A DNA stretch of 64,000 nt from Chelativorans sp. J32 (GTDB lineage Bacteria; Pseudomonadota; Alphaproteobacteria; Rhizobiales; Rhizobiaceae), in NCBI RefSeq assembly GCF_000518985.1, contig NZ_JAEQ01000020.1:172-64171 (forward strand), written 5' to 3'. A program made the position numbers and the translations under genes. Position 1 is the first letter of the stretch, and each line of letters opens with the position of its first letter. The notes under the pieces were generated by a model. That model made no database searches. It was not told the DNA's origin and saw nothing but the letters and a program-made list of their open reading frames with translations. Below are positions 62,142-64,000 of this stretch, piece after piece.

Positions 62142-63083
62142 ATGGATGAGTTCGACATCGTTGTAATCGGCGCCGGGGTCGCGGGATTGAGCGCCGCGGC
62201 TACTGCGGCGCGCCGCGGCGCGCGTGTCGCCGTCGTGGAAAAGCTCGGCGCAGGCGGTCAGATCATGACCGTCGAGCGGATCGAGAACTTTCCGGGGGCG
62301 GTGGAACCCGTTGCCGGATTCGAGCTAGGGCCCGCGATGCAGGAACAGGCCGAGCAGGCAGGGGCGGAATTCCTGCTCGATGCGGTGGAGGAGGTTCTTC
62401 TCGACGGACCTGCCCGGGTGTTGAGATGCTCGCAAGGGGAAATCACCGCGCGGGCGCTGATCGTCGCGGCAGGCTCGAGCCGCCGCGCGCTGGGTGTGCC
62501 CGGCGAGGAACGATTGGAAGGCAGGGGGGTCTCTCACTGCGCCTCCTGCGACGGTCCGCTTCACCGCGGCAAAACCGTTGCGGTCATCGGAGGCGGCGAT
62601 TCGGCTTTTGACGAGGCGCTTATTCTGGCCACCCATGCGGGGCAGGTCCTTCTCATTCATAGAGGCGAGAGCTTCCGCGCTGCCAAGCCGACGGTGGAGA
62701 AGGTGTCCGCGCTTGAAAATGTCAGGATCTGCCTGAACTCCACGGTCGAGGAAATCATCGGCGACAATGTGGTCCAGGGACTTTTGGTGCGAGACCGTAT
62801 CACGGGCGCTTCCCGTCGGGAGAGCGTCGACGGCGTATTCGTCTATGTCGGGCTTGAGCCGAATACCGATTTTCTCAAGGGAAAGCTCGATCTGGCGGAG
62901 GATGGGAGGGTTCTAACCGACCGCTTCATGCAAACTTCGCTTCCGGGGGTGTTCGCGGCTGGTGATATCCGTCACGCATCGGTCGCGCTGTTGGCCGAAG
63001 CCGCGGGGGATGGCGCGACTGCCGCCATTGCCGCTCTCAATTATCTCAGTGAAGGCTTTGAAAAGGCACGTGCGGTGGAATAA
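62142..63083 (+). CDS. Thioredoxin-reductase-like FAD/NAD(P) disulphide oxidoreductase
   Basis: About 313 residues, normal for low-molecular-weight thioredoxin reductase. VVIGAGVAGLSAA binds FAD, the redox cysteines are Cys133 and Cys136 in SHCASCDGPLH, and VAVIGGGDSAFDEALIL is the NAD(P) motif. The C-terminal FVYVGLEPNTDFLKG and GVFAAGDIRH are standard. The loop that holds the two NADPH-phosphate arginines in E. coli TrxB (HRRD) reads LIHRGESFRA here, so cofactor preference may be altered. It follows the UGSC-like gene by 11 bases, so it is probably that protein's dedicated reductase. A GTG at 62121 is an unlikely earlier start. Confidence 0.88.
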   Translation: MDEFDIVVIGAGVAGLSAAATAARRGARVAVVEKLGAGGQIMTVERIENFPGAVEPVAGFELGPAMQEQAEQAGAEFLLDAVEEVLLDGPARVLRCSQGEITARALIVAAGSSRRALGVPGEERLEGRGVSHCASCDGPLHRGKTVAVIGGGDSAFDEALILATHAGQVLLIHRGESFRAAKPTVEKVSALENVRICLNSTVEEIIGDNVVQGLLVRDRITGASRRESVDGVFVYVGLEPNTDFLKGKLDLAEDGRVLTDRFMQTSLPGVFAAGDIRHASVALLAEAAGDGATAAIAALNYLSEGFEKARAVE

Positions 63084-63116
63084 TCGGCTGGTTGGAGCAA
63101 GATCGAGCCTAAGATC

Positions 63117-63815
63117 ATGAATGAAAAGCCCTTGAAGCAAAGCCGTGCGGCCCTTCTGCGTGATGCGATCGAGGAAGACATCGTAACAGGCATCTACAAG
63201 CCAGGGGAACGTCTCGACGAGACCACCTTGGCCGCCCGCTATCAGGTTTCGCGCACGCCGATCCGGGAAGCCTTGAAGCAGCTGAGTGCGACCGGTGTCG
63301 TGAAGATCCTGCCGCACCGCGGCGCCTTCGTGCACGAGATTTCGCTTCCCGAAATGATCGGTATGTTCGAGGTGATGGCGGAACTGGAGGGTATGTGCGC
63401 ACGGCTGGCTGCTCGGCGCATCAGCACCCGGCAACTGGGGGAGATGGCTACCGCGCAGGAAGAATGCATGGCGGCGCTCAGGAATGGGAAGGCGGATGAC
63501 TATTATTACGCCAATGAGCGTTTTCACCTGCTTCTCTATGCTGCCAGCGGCAACAGCTTTCTGGCGGCCACCGCTACGACGCTGCACAAGCGCCTGAAGC
63601 CCTACCGGCGGCTCCAGCTGCGCGTTCCCGGACGTCTCGAACGATCAGCCGCCGAGCATGACGACGTAATCGCCGCCCTTCGAGCGCGGGATTCGGCAAA
63701 GGCGGAGGAGCTCATCGAAAAGCATGTGCTCATACAGGGCGACATGTTCAGCGATTTCCTGTCCGCCGTCAGCTCGCTTCCGTTCGGGGATGAAAAGATG
63801 GCGGCAGAGGCCTGA
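63117..63815 (+). CDS. GntR-family regulator, FadR/FCD subfamily, MatR-like by context
   Basis: About 232 residues. The winged helix reads LRDAIEEDIVTGIYKPGERL and YQVSRTPIREALKQLSATG. The FCD domain contains metal or ligand histidines in ERFHLLLYAAS, AEHDDVIAALRARD and IEKHVLIQGD. FCD proteins bind small carboxylates; malonate is the obvious candidate since the gene ends the matAB unit. Matching dyads before matA and before the exported-protein gene at 63926 are its likely targets. The protein is like MatR of rhizobia in family and location, but identity is not proven. Confidence 0.87.
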   Translation: MNEKPLKQSRAALLRDAIEEDIVTGIYKPGERLDETTLAARYQVSRTPIREALKQLSATGVVKILPHRGAFVHEISLPEMIGMFEVMAELEGMCARLAARRISTRQLGEMATAQEECMAALRNGKADDYYYANERFHLLLYAASGNSFLAATATTLHKRLKPYRRLQLRVPGRLERSAAEHDDVIAALRARDSAKAEELIEKHVLIQGDMFSDFLSAVSSLPFGDEKMAAEA

Positions 63816-63857
63816 TGCTGAGCCGAGGTACCACAGAAAATGCAAAGTAAGGTCGTC

Positions 63858-63887
63858 TTGCATACAATTGCTATGTAATGTATGCAA
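63858..63887. promoter_or_regulatory. Candidate operator upstream of the exported-protein gene
   Basis: TTGCATACA (63858-63866) and TGTATGCAA (63879-63887) form a perfect nine-base inverted repeat with a 12-base spacer. TGTATGCAAT is shared exactly with the site at 57531-57540 before matA. It is 38 bases before the start at 63926. Confidence 0.68.
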
Positions 63888-63925
63888 TTCAGAGCAGGTG
63901 CAGAACATTTTCTTGGGAGGAAGAA

Positions 63926-64000
63926 ATGTTGAAGAATGTCCTGGCAGCGGCAGCTTTTGCCGCATTGCTTCCGGCCACAGCGCTGGCGCAATCGGAGGAT
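63926..64000 (+). CDS. Exported protein, partial; probable periplasmic solute receptor
   Basis: Only 25 codons are inside the window. The ATG at 63926 follows GGGAGGAAGAA and the protein begins MLKNVLAAAAFAALL, then PATALAQSED, a clear signal peptide with an AxA cleavage site. The shared operator with matA and the rhizobial matPQM-matAB arrangement suggest a malonate receptor of the TRAP type, by inference. The rest is beyond base 64000. Confidence 0.6.
   Translation, partial: MLKNVLAAAAFAALLPATALAQSED

Noticed and set aside
1-64000. tRNA or rRNA genes, CRISPR arrays, insertion sequences, prophage
   Set aside because: Both strands were read for cloverleaf patterns, regular direct repeats and transposase or integrase motifs; none was found.

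Overview
The window reads as chromosome or large-replicon sequence from a GC-rich alphaproteobacterium, most likely of the order Hyphomicrobiales (Rhizobiales, Phyllobacteriaceae-like). The basis is the group-2 pha (mrp) antiporter operon with fused A and B subunits, the malonate genes matAB under a FadR-type GntR regulator, many ATP-dependent and TRAP uptake systems for organic acids, and the codon and GC character throughout. No rRNA, tRNA, CRISPR array, insertion sequence or prophage was recognised. Almost every gene is metabolic or transport, and most operon junctions are 1-25 nt overlaps.

Layout. (1) 1-2536: D-alanine catabolism (dadA, cut by the window edge, and dadX) with a divergent Lrp/AsnC regulator. 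(2) 2618-15124: a carboxylate or peptide island with a cupin protein, an alpha/beta hydrolase, an enolase-superfamily acid dehydratase or racemase, a complete Dpp/Opp-type ABC importer, an SDR, a RidA protein, a GntR regulator and a divergent thiamine-diphosphate enzyme. (3) 15253-31408: a TSUP exporter, then a CoA-based dicarboxylate island. It holds an MBL hydrolase, a 3-hydroxyisobutyrate-dehydrogenase-like enzyme, a CMD protein, a CitE-like lyase, an aldehyde dehydrogenase, three CaiB/BaiF CoA-transferases, a methylsuccinyl-CoA-dehydrogenase-like flavoprotein, a TRAP transporter, an MmgE/PrpD protein and an HTD2-type hydratase. (4) 31679-49356: a second CoA catabolic island with two thiolase-like/DUF35 pairs, a zinc-type alcohol dehydrogenase, an SMP-30 lactonase, a branched-chain-type ABC importer with a LivM-LivG fusion, an Ldh2 oxidoreductase, an acyl-CoA dehydrogenase, a LysR regulator, an amidohydrolase, a CoA ligase and an unassigned 12-TM permease. 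(5) 49792-56785: a YbhN-type membrane protein and the pha antiporter operon. (6) 57559-64000: matA, matB, a UGSC-like redox protein, a thioredoxin-reductase-like flavoprotein, a GntR regulator and the start of an exported protein that may open a malonate TRAP operon.

How the genes fit together. Islands 3 and 4 look like CoA-dependent degradation of imported acids. Island 3 holds homologues for every step from methylsuccinyl-CoA or mesaconyl-CoA through citramalyl-CoA to acetyl-CoA and pyruvate. Island 4 looks like activation, dehydrogenation, hydration and retro-aldol cleavage by thiolase-like/DUF35 complexes. A short palindrome, ATAGC-W-GCTAT, recurs in the control regions of both islands, including that of the LysR gene, and may mark one regulon. 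In island 6, inverted TTGCAT/ATGCAA arms stand before matA and again before the exported protein, so the FadR-type regulator probably controls both. The most novel module is the Cys-type UGSC fusion protein with its dedicated thioredoxin-reductase-like partner inside a malonate operon.
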